Origin: Sporosarcina sp. HYO08
GTDB lineage: Bacteria > Bacillota > Bacilli > Bacillales_A > Planococcaceae
Direction: 5' to 3'
DNA: 64,000 bases
NCBI RefSeq assembly: GCF_001563475.1
Contig: NZ_LPUT01000027.1
Location: 124,001 to 188,000 of the forward strand
In this document: positions 49,932 to 59,725 of the stretch, piece by piece
Layout: every line of letters starts with the position of its first letter
Numbering within the stretch: the first letter of the stretch is position 1
Program-made: the position numbers and the translations under genes
Notes under the pieces: model-generated
The model's input: only the letters and a program-made list of their open reading frames with translations
What the model was told of the DNA's origin: nothing
The model's database searches: none

Positions 49932-51566
49932 ATGAAATTTAAAACTGCTTTTGTAAGGGTTTTCATACTTGCATTAGTTTTAGTGCTTGCCGCATGTGGT
50001 GGTGGTGGCGAAGAAGGAAGTAGTAAAGAAGGATCCAAGTCAGAATCCAAAGGGGATCAAGTGTTAGTATTTGCGCGCGGCGGTGATTCAAGCAGTCTAG
50101 ACTTTGCAAGCACTTCAGATGGAGAATCTTCACGTGTTACAAAGCAAATTTTTGAGAGTTTACTTGACTTTGATAAAGACTCATTCAATGTTGTTCCAGG
50201 ATTGGCACATGATTGGGACGTTTCAGAAGATGGATTGAGCTACAAATTCTACCTTGAAGAAGGTGTTACGTTCCATGATGGCACTGATTTTAATGCTGAG
50301 GCAGTAAAGGTGAATTTTGAGCGTTGGTCTGACCCTGATCATCAATATGCATTCAAGGAAGATGGATACGCTTACCCATTGTACGGGACGATGTTCGGTG
50401 GATATAAGGGAGATGAAGATCACGTCATCAAGGAAATAAACGTAGTAGGTGATCACGAAATTGAATTTGTTTTAACACAGCCATTGGGATCATTTTTACA
50501 AAACATGGGCATGCACTACTTTGCAATTACATCTCCAAAAGCTTTAGAAGATTTCGGAGCTAAAATCAATGAAAACCCAGTAGGTACAGGTCCATTTAAA
50601 TTTGTAAGTTGGAGTAAAGACGACTCCATTGTACTAGAAAAGAATGAGAACTATCGTAAAGAAGGACTTCCAAAACTGGATAAAGTTGTTTATAAAGTTG
50701 TACCTGATAACGCAGCTCGCTTAATCGCATTACGTTCGGGGGAAATCGATATTATGGATGATGTAAATCCGGATGATGCGGCTGGTGTTGAAGCGGATAA
50801 CGCTTTGAACCTCTATACACGAGGAGAAAATAATGTTGGCTTTTTAGGATTTAATACAGCAAAAGAGCCATTAAATAACAAGTTAGTTCGTCAGGCAATT
50901 AACCATTCAATTGAACGTGAAAAAATTGCAGATGCGCTTTATGCTGGTTATGCGACACCTGCGGTTAATCCATTGCCGCCTGGATACATGGGCTATAACG
51001 ATGAAGTTGAAGGGTACAAGTTTGATGCTGACAAAGCAAAAGAATTATTGGCAGAAGCAGGCTATCCAGATGGTTTTGAAATTGATTTATGGGTAATGCC
51101 AGTTTCTAGACCGTATATGCCGGATCCAGAAAAAGCTGCTGAAATCATTCAAGATAACTTAAGTAAAATCGGCGTTAAAGTCAAAATTGTCCGAGAAGAA
51201 TGGGCCCCATACTTGGAGAAAACGTCCAAAGGTGATCAAGAGCTTTACCTACTTGGTTGGTCGGGATCAAACGGTGATCCAGATTATTTCCTAAGTAGTC
51301 TCACACACGGGGAAAGTGTTGGTGGAGAAAATCGTACTTTCTATGATAATGCAGAGCTAAACGAACTTTTAGATGCGGCTAAACTATCTGTCGACCAAGA
51401 AGAACGTGCGCGATTGTATAAAGAGGCACAAGAAATCATATCGGAAGATTCACCGATGGTAACGCTTGTCCATTCTAAACCACTAGTAGCAACTAGAAGT
51501 GCCGTGAAAAATTACCAACCACACCCTTCAACAAGTGATTCGTTGGTAGAAGTTGAACTTGAGTAA
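49932..51566 (+). CDS. dppE: Dipeptide-binding lipoprotein, third importer
   Basis: This is a 544-residue SBP-5 lipoprotein; a GTG three bases earlier is also possible. The lipobox is VLAACGGG, followed by a Ser/Glu/Lys tether. LVFARGGDSSSLDFASTSDG, FYLEEGVTFHDGTDFNAEAV, NPVGTGPFKFVSW and FLGFNTAKEPLNNKLVRQAI are family blocks closer to dipeptide and glutathione-type binding proteins than to OppA. A stem-loop lies between it and the permease genes. Confidence 0.93.
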   Translation: MKFKTAFVRVFILALVLVLAACGGGGEEGSSKEGSKSESKGDQVLVFARGGDSSSLDFASTSDGESSRVTKQIFESLLDFDKDSFNVVPGLAHDWDVSEDGLSYKFYLEEGVTFHDGTDFNAEAVKVNFERWSDPDHQYAFKEDGYAYPLYGTMFGGYKGDEDHVIKEINVVGDHEIEFVLTQPLGSFLQNMGMHYFAITSPKALEDFGAKINENPVGTGPFKFVSWSKDDSIVLEKNENYRKEGLPKLDKVVYKVVPDNAARLIALRSGEIDIMDDVNPDDAAGVEADNALNLYTRGENNVGFLGFNTAKEPLNNKLVRQAINHSIEREKIADALYAGYATPAVNPLPPGYMGYNDEVEGYKFDADKAKELLAEAGYPDGFEIDLWVMPVSRPYMPDPEKAAEIIQDNLSKIGVKVKIVREEWAPYLEKTSKGDQELYLLGWSGSNGDPDYFLSSLTHGESVGGENRTFYDNAELNELLDAAKLSVDQEERARLYKEAQEIISEDSPMVTLVHSKPLVATRSAVKNYQPHPSTSDSLVEVELE

Positions 51567-51573
51567 CGAATAG

Positions 51574-51609
51574 GATTGGGGGAGATCTTTCACTCTCCCA
51601 ATCTTTGTT
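51574..51609 (+). terminator. Stem-loop between binding protein and permease genes
   Basis: GATTGGGGGAGA (51574-51585) pairs with TCTCCCAATC (51594-51603) with a small bulge, and TTTGTT follows. It is probably a partial terminator or message stabiliser inside the operon. Confidence 0.65.
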
Positions 51610-51701
51610 AATTGAAAGAGCTTTAGCGTATTGATGGCTCAGACGAATACAACATGAAACATTTTATCCGAATATGGATAGATGAAAACCGGGGTGAGAC
51701 G

Positions 51702-52703
51702 ATGTATGCATATATAATGAGACGTTTATTGATGCTCATTCCAGTGCTAATAGGTATGACAATTGTTACTTTTGCGATTGTCCATTTTATACCGGGTAAT
51801 CCTGCACAAGTCATTTTAGGGGAAACTGCGACTGAAGCTGCTGTAGAGGAGCTAGAAGAGCGAATGGGCTTAAATAAGCCATACGCTGTTCAATATGGCT
51901 TGTATGTAAAAGGTCTTCTTCAAGGCGATTTAGGAACATCCCTAAAGACTAAAACAGAAATTGCAAGTGAAATATGGCCATTTATGGCTGGGACGATTGA
52001 GTTATCTCTATTTGCGATGTTATTTGCAGTAATTATAGGTGTAAATGCAGGAATTATTAGTGCCTGGAAACAGAATTCATGGTTTGACTTTTTGGCAATG
52101 ATCTTCGCGCTAGTCGGTGTCTCAGTTCCTATTTTTTGGCTTGCGCTTATGGAACAATGGATTTTTGCGCAAGAGCTTGGTTGGTTTCCAGCCTATGGAA
52201 GACAAAGTAGTAGGGATACGATGGAGGCAATTACACATTTATATGTGCTCGATTCCATACTTCATCTAGATTTTGGAAGAACAATAACCACACTTAAACA
52301 TTTGGTATTACCGAGTATAGCCTTAGGGACGATACCGATGGCGATTATTGCAAGAATGACTCGCTCAAGTATGTTAGAAGTGATGAAGTCTGACTACATC
52401 CGAACTGTTCGTGCAAAAGGTTCGGGAGAGTTCCTAGTTGTTTATAAACATGCACTAAAAAATGCAGTCATCCCAATTTTGACAGTGATGGGATTACAAA
52501 TGGGCGTGTTGTTAGGCGGAGCTATTCTAACAGAAACGATATTTAGTTGGCCTGGCATTGGGCGATATATTTATGACGCGATTAATTACCGTGATTATCC
52601 AGTGATTCAGTCAGGTATTTTAATTGTTGCATTTATGTTTGTTATGATTAATTTACTAGTTGACGTGCTCTACACTTACGTTGATCCAAGGATAAAATAT
52701 TAG
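51702..52703 (+). CDS. dppB: Peptide permease (DppB type), third importer
   Basis: This permease has 333 residues from the ATG at 51702, which lies just after GGGGTGAG and gives MYAYIMRRLLMLIPVLIGMT (the frame is open back to 51654 without a site). HFIPGNPAQVILGE, GLLQGDLGTSLKTK and the EAA loop RTVRAKGSGEFLVVYKHAL are typical. A periplasmic insertion of about 35 residues (FPAYGRQSSRDTMEAITHLY region) is also seen in some dipeptide permeases. Confidence 0.93.
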   Translation: MYAYIMRRLLMLIPVLIGMTIVTFAIVHFIPGNPAQVILGETATEAAVEELEERMGLNKPYAVQYGLYVKGLLQGDLGTSLKTKTEIASEIWPFMAGTIELSLFAMLFAVIIGVNAGIISAWKQNSWFDFLAMIFALVGVSVPIFWLALMEQWIFAQELGWFPAYGRQSSRDTMEAITHLYVLDSILHLDFGRTITTLKHLVLPSIALGTIPMAIIARMTRSSMLEVMKSDYIRTVRAKGSGEFLVVYKHALKNAVIPILTVMGLQMGVLLGGAILTETIFSWPGIGRYIYDAINYRDYPVIQSGILIVAFMFVMINLLVDVLYTYVDPRIKY

Positions 52704-52717
52704 GGGGCGTAATAATT

Positions 52718-53647
52718 ATGAAGATAGAGGAACGACCAAAAGTTGAAAAATTATTAACAAACCCTGTAAAAAGAAATCATCAATTCGATACGGTAGAAGT
52801 TAAAGTTTCTCCTCCTTGGAAAGATGCAGTGAAACAACTTCGGAAAAATCGCTTTGCTGTTGCGGGTTTTATCATTATCGTGTTTTTTGTTTTTCTTGGG
52901 CTGTTAGCGCCATTATTAACGCCTTATAGTTATGAAGAACAAAATCTTGCCAATCGATTACTTGCACCATCTGCCGATCACTGGTTTGGAACCGATGACC
53001 TTGGAAGGGATATTTTCACGAGAATTGCCTATGGCGCAAGAATTTCCTTGCAAGTTGGATTGTTTGCAGTAAGTGGTGCGCTCGTTTTCGGTACAATTTT
53101 AGGGATCGTTGCAGGTTATTTTGGCCGCTGGATCGATACGATCATCTCTAGAACGTTCGATATGCTTTTGGCGTTTCCAAGTATTTTATTGGCAATTGCA
53201 GTTGTTGCGATTTTAGGTGCTTCTCTTGAAAACGCTTTAATTGCTATTGCTATTATCAACATACCGGTATTTGGACGTTTGGTACGCTCAAGGGTCATTA
53301 GTCTGCGTGAGGAAGAGTATATAATGGCAGCTAAAGCACAGGGTATGAAAAATGGAAGGATCCTTCTCCATCATATCCTGCCGAACAGTATGGCGCCTAT
53401 TATTGTTCAAAGTACTTTAGGATTCGGTACCGCAATATTAGATGCCGCAGCATTAGGCTTTCTAGGTCTAGGGGCACAGCCTCCTATGCCTGAATGGGGG
53501 AAAATGCTTGCCGATTCGCGTAACTTTATCCAGTTAGCACCTTGGACGCTCATCGCACCGGGTATATCCATTATGTTGGTTGTACTAGGATTCAACCTAA
53601 TTGGTGATGGTTTAAGAGATGCGATAGATCCAAAGATGAAAAGTTAA
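52718..53647 (+). CDS. dppC: Peptide permease (DppC type), third importer
   Basis: This is a 309-residue permease with an N-terminal cytoplasmic stretch before the first helix. Family blocks are HWFGTDDLGRDIFTRIAYGA, RTFDMLLAFPSILLAIAVVA and the EAA loop MAAKAQGMKNGRILLHHILP. AGGGGGCG lies upstream of the ATG. It is the last gene of the operon, and a long-loop terminator follows. Confidence 0.94.
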   Translation: MKIEERPKVEKLLTNPVKRNHQFDTVEVKVSPPWKDAVKQLRKNRFAVAGFIIIVFFVFLGLLAPLLTPYSYEEQNLANRLLAPSADHWFGTDDLGRDIFTRIAYGARISLQVGLFAVSGALVFGTILGIVAGYFGRWIDTIISRTFDMLLAFPSILLAIAVVAILGASLENALIAIAIINIPVFGRLVRSRVISLREEEYIMAAKAQGMKNGRILLHHILPNSMAPIIVQSTLGFGTAILDAAALGFLGLGAQPPMPEWGKMLADSRNFIQLAPWTLIAPGISIMLVVLGFNLIGDGLRDAIDPKMKS

Positions 53648-53662
53648 TCGTTAGGAGTCTAG

Positions 53663-53718
53663 AGGAATTACCATTGAACAGTTACTTTGTAGAACGTGTC
53701 CTTGGTGATTCCTTTTTT
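53663..53718 (+). terminator. Terminator of the third peptide importer
   Basis: AGGAATTACCA (53663-53673) pairs with TGGTGATTCCT (53703-53713, one G-U) around a 29-base loop, followed by T6. The large loop makes it weaker than the others. Confidence 0.6.
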
Positions 53719-53769
53719 CTTATTCGACAAATGAGTGAGTATTGCGATTAGTGTGCGAATTCAATATTT

Positions 53770-53787
53770 TCGGCACGGAAATTGCAA
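53770..53787 (+). promoter_or_regulatory. Sigma-54 promoter of the fourth peptide importer
   Basis: TCGGCACGGAAATTGCAA keeps GGCACG and TTGCA with the exact ten-base spacing; C replaces T before GG. It lies about 240 bases before the oppA start. Confidence 0.8.
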
Positions 53788-53980
53788 GAATATATAGAAG
53801 CATAGCAAAGAAAGGAGTGATTTAGGAAGTTTAACTCCCACTATTAATACGTGTCAAAAAAGAAGGTTGCAAGAAAGAGATGATGACTTGAATGGGTGAA
53901 CTAATTAAAACTGTAAAAATTCCTGGAATTATTTAGAGGCACCTGTCAAAAAGTCTAGACAGCATACGCGGTCGAATTAT

Positions 53981-53994
53981 TGAAAGCGGTTCCA
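53981..53994 (+). promoter_or_regulatory. CcpA cre-like site before the fourth importer
   Basis: TGAAAGCGGTTCCA fits TGNAANCGNWNNCA at all fixed positions. It lies between the sigma-54 promoter and the oppA ribosome site, so bound CcpA could block elongation. Confidence 0.5.
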
Positions 53995-54028
53995 TTCCAA
54001 AACTATCATTCACAAGGGGGCAACGCGC

Positions 54029-55699
54029 ATGAAAAAGAAAATGTTATGGCTTTTCACACTTCTGATCGTCAGTGTAGTGGCATTAGCCGGGTGTTACGGT
54101 GGAGAAAAAGCCGGATCAGACGCAGATGAAAAAGATGAAACGAAAGGAACAAGCGAAGAAAGCACAGGACCAAGTGTTTTACACTTAGCAGTGGCGGGGG
54201 AGATTCCAACATTGAAAACAAATGGTCAGATGGACGGTCTTTCTCAAACAATCCTTCAAAATATTTATGAAGGTTTGTTCAAAATCGATCAAAATGATCA
54301 AGTGATTGAAGGAATTGTTGACACTTACGACGTCAGTGAAGATGGGAAAACATACACTTTTCATTTGAAAGAAACTGTTTGGAGCAATGACACGCCAGTG
54401 ACGGCGAACGACTTTGTCTATGCATGGAAGAAAAACTTACACCCCGAAACGATTTCACCACATGCGTACTTAATGGGTCCTGTGAAAAATGCAGCAGCAA
54501 TCCAAGACCCTGAAAGCGATCTTTACGGAAAAGTAGACGAGCTTGGCGTGAAGGTGATCGATGAAAAGACATTAGAAGTGGAGCTAGATAATACTGTTCC
54601 ATACATTACTGAGCTTTTAGCACACCAAGTATTTTATCCACAAAACGAGGAGTTTGTTGAATCTCAAGGGGATCAATATGCGCTAGAGCCGGAAAATATT
54701 ATCTCCAATGGAGCTTTTACAATTGACACATGGGCGCATGACCAAAGCTGGACATTGAAAAAGAATCCAAAATATTGGAATGCCGACACAGTTAAATTGG
54801 ATGAAGTGAACTATAAAGTGGCAAAAGATACAGCGACAGAAATGAATCTTTACGAAACAGACACAATCGATGTTGCTAACTTGTCCTCTGAATTTGTTGA
54901 CGTCTATAAAGATCATGAGGAATATACAACTTCCCTAAAATCAGAAATTTACTTCCTGCGCATGAACCAGAAAAACCCGAACTTGGCGAATGCTAACATC
55001 CGAAAGGCAATCGACATGGGGTGGGATAAAGAACAAGCTGCCGATGCGATTTTAAAGAATGGTTCCCAAGCGGCTTATTGGCTCGTATTCCCTGGTTTTG
55101 TCGAGACACCAGAGGGCGGGGATTTCCGTGACAAATTCGGTGATTTAAACAAAGGAACAGTTGAAGAAGCGCAAGCGCTTTGGACGAAAGGTCTTGAAGA
55201 GCTAGGTGTCGATGAAATTTCATTAGAACTTTTAAGCTATGACGATGATCAAAGAAAGTCCATCGCTGAATATATGAAAAATCAATTAGAGAAAAATCTT
55301 CCAGGCCTTAAAATTACGATTAACCAACAGCCAAACAAACAGAAATTGGCTTTGGAAGATGCGTTAGATTATGACATATCCCATTCCGGCTGGAGAAATG
55401 ACATTGCGGATCCAGTTGAATTTTTATCCGTGTTCCTTTCGGACGGGCCTTACAACTGGCAAAACTTCAAAAATGACCGCTTCGATGAGCTTGTGAAAAA
55501 GGCAATGGTCGATTTCTCAGACAATAACCAGCGTGCGATCGATCTGCAAGAAGCGGAGGAAATTTTAATCGCACAAGAGGCGGCAATTTCACCGATGTAT
55601 CAAGCAGGATCTGCACGACTTGTGAAGCCTCATGTCAAAGGTTTTGTTACACATGCGAATTCAACGTTTTCGTTCCAATGGGTAACGATTGAAAAGTAA
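54029..55699 (+). CDS. oppA: Oligopeptide-binding lipoprotein OppA, fourth importer
   Basis: This is a 556-residue SBP-5 lipoprotein with lipobox VALAGCYG and an acidic tether. LHLAVAGEIPTLKTNGQMDG, FHLKETVWSNDTPVTANDFV, IISNGAFTIDTW and NPKYWNADTVKLDEVNYKV match the binding protein at 15014-16666 closely in order and spacing, so the two are paralogues. AAGGGGGCAACG precedes the ATG. Expression is predicted from a sigma-54 promoter, whereas its paralogue has a sigma-A promoter. Confidence 0.94.
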   Translation: MKKKMLWLFTLLIVSVVALAGCYGGEKAGSDADEKDETKGTSEESTGPSVLHLAVAGEIPTLKTNGQMDGLSQTILQNIYEGLFKIDQNDQVIEGIVDTYDVSEDGKTYTFHLKETVWSNDTPVTANDFVYAWKKNLHPETISPHAYLMGPVKNAAAIQDPESDLYGKVDELGVKVIDEKTLEVELDNTVPYITELLAHQVFYPQNEEFVESQGDQYALEPENIISNGAFTIDTWAHDQSWTLKKNPKYWNADTVKLDEVNYKVAKDTATEMNLYETDTIDVANLSSEFVDVYKDHEEYTTSLKSEIYFLRMNQKNPNLANANIRKAIDMGWDKEQAADAILKNGSQAAYWLVFPGFVETPEGGDFRDKFGDLNKGTVEEAQALWTKGLEELGVDEISLELLSYDDDQRKSIAEYMKNQLEKNLPGLKITINQQPNKQKLALEDALDYDISHSGWRNDIADPVEFLSVFLSDGPYNWQNFKNDRFDELVKKAMVDFSDNNQRAIDLQEAEEILIAQEAAISPMYQAGSARLVKPHVKGFVTHANSTFSFQWVTIEK

Positions 55700-55722
55700 A
55701 GGCAAATACGTCATCAGTTTTT

Positions 55723-55756
55723 CGTGTCTCCCATTTATTAAATGATGGGGGACACG
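55723..55756 (+). other. Stem-loop between oppA and oppB, fourth importer
   Basis: A 12-base stem (CGTGTCTCCCAT at 55723-55734 with ATGGGGGACACG at 55745-55756) around a 10-base loop. No T run follows, so stabilisation or processing of the oppA message is more likely than termination. Confidence 0.65.
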
Positions 55757-55798
55757 GAAGATGGCGAAAGTACTTCCAAAAAAGGCGGTGAGACTTCT

Positions 55799-56737
55799 GT
55801 GAAAAAATATATTGTGAGTCGGGTTGGGTACATGATATTCACATTTTTGCTAATCGCCACGTTTACTTTCTTTCTCATGCAAACGTTGCCGGGCTCTCCG
55901 TTTAATGACGAACGTTTAACAGAAGTACAAAAGCAAGTGTTGTATGAAAGATATGGATTGAATGAACCAATGGCGATTCAGTATGTCAAATATTTGGGGA
56001 ATATCGTGAAAGGAGACTTTGGTGTCTCTTTCCAATTCGATGGAAGAGCTGTGACCAGCATTATCGGTGAACGGATCGGTGTCTCGGCAGTTCTCGGCGC
56101 GCAATCATTGATTGTTGGAACGGTTTTAGGGCTGTTTTTAGGGATTATTGCCGCCTTAAGACATAACACCTTCATTGACTATGGCGCGATGATTATTGCG
56201 GTACTCGGCTTGTCGATTCCAAACTTTGTATTAGCAGGTTTACTGCAATACTGGATCGGCGTTCGTTTACAATGGCTGCCTGTTGCGTTTTGGGATGGAT
56301 TTGCGTATTCCATTCTGCCAACCATTGCACTTTCCGCTTTCGTTGTGGCGACGATGGCACGGTTTATGCGGACAGAAATGCTCGACGTATTAGGAAATGA
56401 ATACATCACGACGGCAAGGGCAAAGGGAATTAGTGAACTAAAAGTCGTCTTAAAGCATGGTTTGCGGAATGCGATGATTCCAATTATAACGATTCTCGGA
56501 CCTTTAACAGTTGCACTAATGACGGGGACATTAGTCGTCGAAAAAATCTTTAGTGTTCCGGGTCTCGGCGAACAGTTCGTCAAATCTATTTTAACGAATG
56601 ATTACCCGGTCATTATGGGTGTGACATTGTTTTATAGTTTTTTATTCATACTTGTTATTTTAATCGTCGATTTATTATACGGTGTCATCGATCCAAGAAT
56701 CCGACTAGCAGGGGGTGGGCAGCGTGAAGGTAAATGA
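55799..56737 (+). CDS. oppB: Oligopeptide permease OppB, fourth importer
   Basis: The GTG at 55799 gives MKKYIVSRVGYMIFTFLL and 312 residues, matching OppB of the second importer; the upstream in-frame ATG at 55742 lies in the stem-loop and is unlikely. MQTLPGSPFNDERLTEVQKQ, GNIVKGDFGVSFQFDGR and the EAA loop TTARAKGISELKVVLKHGL are present. It overlaps oppC by 14 bases. Confidence 0.93.
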   Translation: MKKYIVSRVGYMIFTFLLIATFTFFLMQTLPGSPFNDERLTEVQKQVLYERYGLNEPMAIQYVKYLGNIVKGDFGVSFQFDGRAVTSIIGERIGVSAVLGAQSLIVGTVLGLFLGIIAALRHNTFIDYGAMIIAVLGLSIPNFVLAGLLQYWIGVRLQWLPVAFWDGFAYSILPTIALSAFVVATMARFMRTEMLDVLGNEYITTARAKGISELKVVLKHGLRNAMIPIITILGPLTVALMTGTLVVEKIFSVPGLGEQFVKSILTNDYPVIMGVTLFYSFLFILVILIVDLLYGVIDPRIRLAGGGQREGK

Positions 56738-57740
56738 AGCAGAATTCACAGATGATCTATTCGAAGAAGCGGGTCAACAATTCAAAGAAAAGAAAAAGTC
56801 CGGCCGCCCATCTTCAAGCTTTTGGCGTGATTCCTGGATTCGACTCCGCAAAAACAATGGTGCGTTCATTGGACTTATTTTGATCATTGCCATGATTTTA
56901 TTGGCAATCTTCGGTCCAATGATGAATTCTTATGGTTTTGACGATCAGGATTTAACGAGAGCCAATTTACCACCTAAAGTGCCAGTCCTAGAGAATATTC
57001 CCTTTTTGGGAATGAATGGCGTGGATATTCGGGGGATGGATCAGTATGAAGCGAAAGGTGTTACGGACTATTATTGGTTCGGAACAGATGAGCTGGGCCG
57101 TGATTTGTGGACGCGTATTTGGCAAGGGACAAGAATTTCTTTGTATATCGCCTTTTTGGCTGCCACGTTAGATTTAATCATCGGTGTTGCGTACGGGAGC
57201 ATATCGGCTTATTACGGCGGACGCGTGGACAACGTGATGCAGCGGATTATTGAGGTGTTAATGGGTGTTCCGAACTTAATCGTCGTCATTTTACTTATTT
57301 TAGTCTTGAAGCCGGGTATTGTGTCGATCACGCTTGCGATGGTCATTACAGGCTGGGTGAATATGGCAAGAATTGTCCGGGGTCAAGTGCTGAAATTGAA
57401 AGGGCAAGAGTTTGTGTTAGCCTCCCGAACCTTAGGTGCAAAAGATCAGCGGCTCATTTGGGGGCATCTGATCCCGAACAGTTTAGGGCCGATCATTATT
57501 ACAACGATGTTCACCATTCCAACGGCGATTTTTACAGAAGCTTTTTTAAGTTTTATCGGGTTAGGGCTGCAACCGCCTATTGCATCCTTAGGGACGATTG
57601 TGAACGACGGATTTAAAATGCTGAGAATTTATCCGCATATGTTGTTGTTCTCTTCTGTCATTATCAGTTTAATCATGATCAGCTTTAACTTACTCGGAGA
57701 CGGTCTACGGGATTCATTTGATCCGAAAATGAAAAAGTAG
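56724..57740 (+). CDS. oppC: Oligopeptide permease OppC, fourth importer
   Basis: This permease has 338 residues from GTG 56724, which lies about six bases after GGGGGTGG; a GTG at 56715 is also in frame. Cytoplasmic N-terminus, then one helix, [40 protein letters not shown] and the EAA loop [20 protein letters not shown]. Almost every block is shared with the permease at 17708, supporting duplication of the whole operon. Confidence 0.94.
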   Translation: MKVNEAEFTDDLFEEAGQQFKEKKKSGRPSSSFWRDSWIRLRKNNGAFIGLILIIAMILLAIFGPMMNSYGFDDQDLTRANLPPKVPVLENIPFLGMNGVDIRGMDQYEAKGVTDYYWFGTDELGRDLWTRIWQGTRISLYIAFLAATLDLIIGVAYGSISAYYGGRVDNVMQRIIEVLMGVPNLIVVILLILVLKPGIVSITLAMVITGWVNMARIVRGQVLKLKGQEFVLASRTLGAKDQRLIWGHLIPNSLGPIIITTMFTIPTAIFTEAFLSFIGLGLQPPIASLGTIVNDGFKMLRIYPHMLLFSSVIISLIMISFNLLGDGLRDSFDPKMKK

Positions 57741-57751
57741 AGGTGATGGAC

Positions 57752-59725
57752 GTGGAGAAAATTTTAACAGTAGAAGATGTGCACATCTCTTTTGATACGT
57801 ACGATGGCGAAGTAAAAGCTGTTCGGGGTGTTTCGTTCGATTTATATAAAGGGGAAACACTTGCAATTGTCGGTGAATCAGGATCAGGGAAATCGGTCAT
57901 GTCGAAAAGTATTATGGGGCTAGTACCAAAACCGTCCGGGAAAATCGTGAATGGAAAAATTATGTATAAAAATCGGGACATTACGAAACTCTCGTCGAAA
58001 GAATATCGAGGGATCCGCGGTGCAGACATTTCCATCGTCTTTCAAGATCCAATGACATCTTTGAATCCTACGATGACAATTGGTCATCAAATTATGGAAG
58101 GGATTATGGTGCATCAAAAGCTGCCTCGAAAAGAAGCGGAGGAAAAAGCGATTGAACTGTTGCATCTCGTCGGCATTCCGAATCCAGAACAGCGTGTGAA
58201 GCAATATCCGCACCAGTTTTCAGGCGGTATGCAGCAACGGGTTATTATTGCCATGTCGCTTGCTTGTAACCCGGAGATTTTAATTGCGGATGAGCCGACA
58301 ACGGCTTTAGATGTGACGGTTCAAGCGCAAGTATTGGAATTGTTAAAAGAAATACAGCTGAAAATGGGGACATCGATCATATTTATTACCCATGATTTAG
58401 GGGTTGTTGCGAATATTGCAGACCGGGTTGCCGTTATGTACGCAGGGAAAATTGTGGAAATCGGCAAGACGGAAGAAGTTTTTTACAACACACAGCACCC
58501 CTACACGAAAGGGTTGCTTGCGGCCATGCCGGATTTAAACACGGGGCAGGATGAACTGCAAACGATTCCGGGATCACCTCCAAATCTCTTGTACCCGCCT
58601 GTCGGAGATGCTTTCGCCGAGCGTAATGAACATGCATTGAAAATCGACTTTCTACATGACCCGCCGATGTTCAAAGTATCAGATACACATTATGCAGCGA
58701 CGTGGCTGCTCCATGAAAAGGCAGTAGGAAAAGCAAAGGAAATCGATGAGAAAATCAAGGTGAAGAAGCAATCTAAAACGGTTGGGGTCCAAAAGTCAGT
58801 TCGGCAGGAAAAACTGCTGGAAGTGAAAGGGTTGAAGCAACATTTCCCGGACAGCCGCCAGTCGGTCATTAAAGCGGTAGACGGTTTAACATTTGATATT
58901 TTCAAAGGGGAAACGTTCGGACTTGTTGGTGAATCAGGCTGCGGGAAATCAACGACTGGTCGGACATTGATTCGCTTGTACGATGCCACGGATGGCGAAA
59001 TACTGTTCAAAGGTGTCGATATTCGACAACAAAACAATTTGAACAAAGAAGTTCAAATGATTTTCCAAGATCCGTATTCTTCATTGAATCCGAGGTGGAC
59101 GGTAGCGGACATTATTGCGGAGGGCATGGATATTCATGGGTTATATAAAACAAAGCAAGAGCGCATGGAAAAGGTTTATGAGTTGCTAAGAACGGTTGGT
59201 TTACTAGAAGAACACGCCAATCGCTATCCACACGAATTTAGTGGGGGGCAAAGACAGCGAATTGGCATCGCGCGTGCTCTCGCTGTTGAACCGAAGTTCA
59301 TCATCGCGGATGAACCAATTTCAGCATTGGATGTATCGATTCAAGCACAAATTACGAACTTGCTGCGAAAGTTGCAGCGGGAGAAAGGGTTAACTTATTT
59401 GTTCATCGCGCATGATCTTTCGATGGTGAAATATATTAGTGACCGCGTTGGGGTGATGTATCGAGGGAAGCTCGTTGAAGTGGCGGAAAGTGATGAACTG
59501 TATGCGAACCCGCTTCACCCGTATACGAAATCGTTGTTATCCGCGATCCCTGTCCCCGATCCGAACATTGAAAAAACACGAAAACGTGTACATAAAACGG
59601 AATGGGATATGTCGGCGTCGGATTATCAATTAAGAGAAGTAGTAGAAGGGCATTGGGTTGCCTGCACGGAAGCGGAGTTTATGCAATACAAACAAGCAGC
59701 GCAGAAAGAGATGTTGTTCGTATGA
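57752..59725 (+). CDS. oppDF: Fused OppD-OppF dual ATPase
   Basis: This is one 657-residue polypeptide carrying both ATPases. The start is GTG 57752 ([14 protein letters not shown]), with GAGGTG six bases upstream; GTG 57743 and ATG 57746 are alternatives. The first half has Walker [13 protein letters not shown], signature [15 protein letters not shown] and [12 protein letters not shown]. The second half begins near residue 355 with [14 protein letters not shown] and has [26 protein letters not shown] and [12 protein letters not shown] charged linker ([20 protein letters not shown]) joins them. The cysteine motif of OppD is recognisable but every Cys is replaced ([15 protein letters not shown]), and the OppF motif is missing. 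Confidence 0.93.
   Translation: MEKILTVEDVHISFDTYDGEVKAVRGVSFDLYKGETLAIVGESGSGKSVMSKSIMGLVPKPSGKIVNGKIMYKNRDITKLSSKEYRGIRGADISIVFQDPMTSLNPTMTIGHQIMEGIMVHQKLPRKEAEEKAIELLHLVGIPNPEQRVKQYPHQFSGGMQQRVIIAMSLACNPEILIADEPTTALDVTVQAQVLELLKEIQLKMGTSIIFITHDLGVVANIADRVAVMYAGKIVEIGKTEEVFYNTQHPYTKGLLAAMPDLNTGQDELQTIPGSPPNLLYPPVGDAFAERNEHALKIDFLHDPPMFKVSDTHYAATWLLHEKAVGKAKEIDEKIKVKKQSKTVGVQKSVRQEKLLEVKGLKQHFPDSRQSVIKAVDGLTFDIFKGETFGLVGESGCGKSTTGRTLIRLYDATDGEILFKGVDIRQQNNLNKEVQMIFQDPYSSLNPRWTVADIIAEGMDIHGLYKTKQERMEKVYELLRTVGLLEEHANRYPHEFSGGQRQRIGIARALAVEPKFIIADEPISALDVSIQAQITNLLRKLQREKGLTYLFIAHDLSMVKYISDRVGVMYRGKLVEVAESDELYANPLHPYTKSLLSAIPVPDPNIEKTRKRVHKTEWDMSASDYQLREVVEGHWVACTEAEFMQYKQAAQKEMLFV

Larger units (their letters stand above)
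53648..54028. other. Intergenic control region between the third and fourth importers
   Basis: These 381 bases hold a terminator (53663-53718), a sigma-54 promoter (53770-53787) and a cre-like site (53981-53994), in that order. The only short frame of note is 14 codons (from 53892), not supported as a gene. Confidence 0.7.

Noticed and set aside
53892..53936. 14-codon frame (MGELIKTVKIPGII) before the fourth oppA
   Set aside because: It is short, has a poor ribosome site and lies in a control region. A leader peptide is possible but nothing else supports it.
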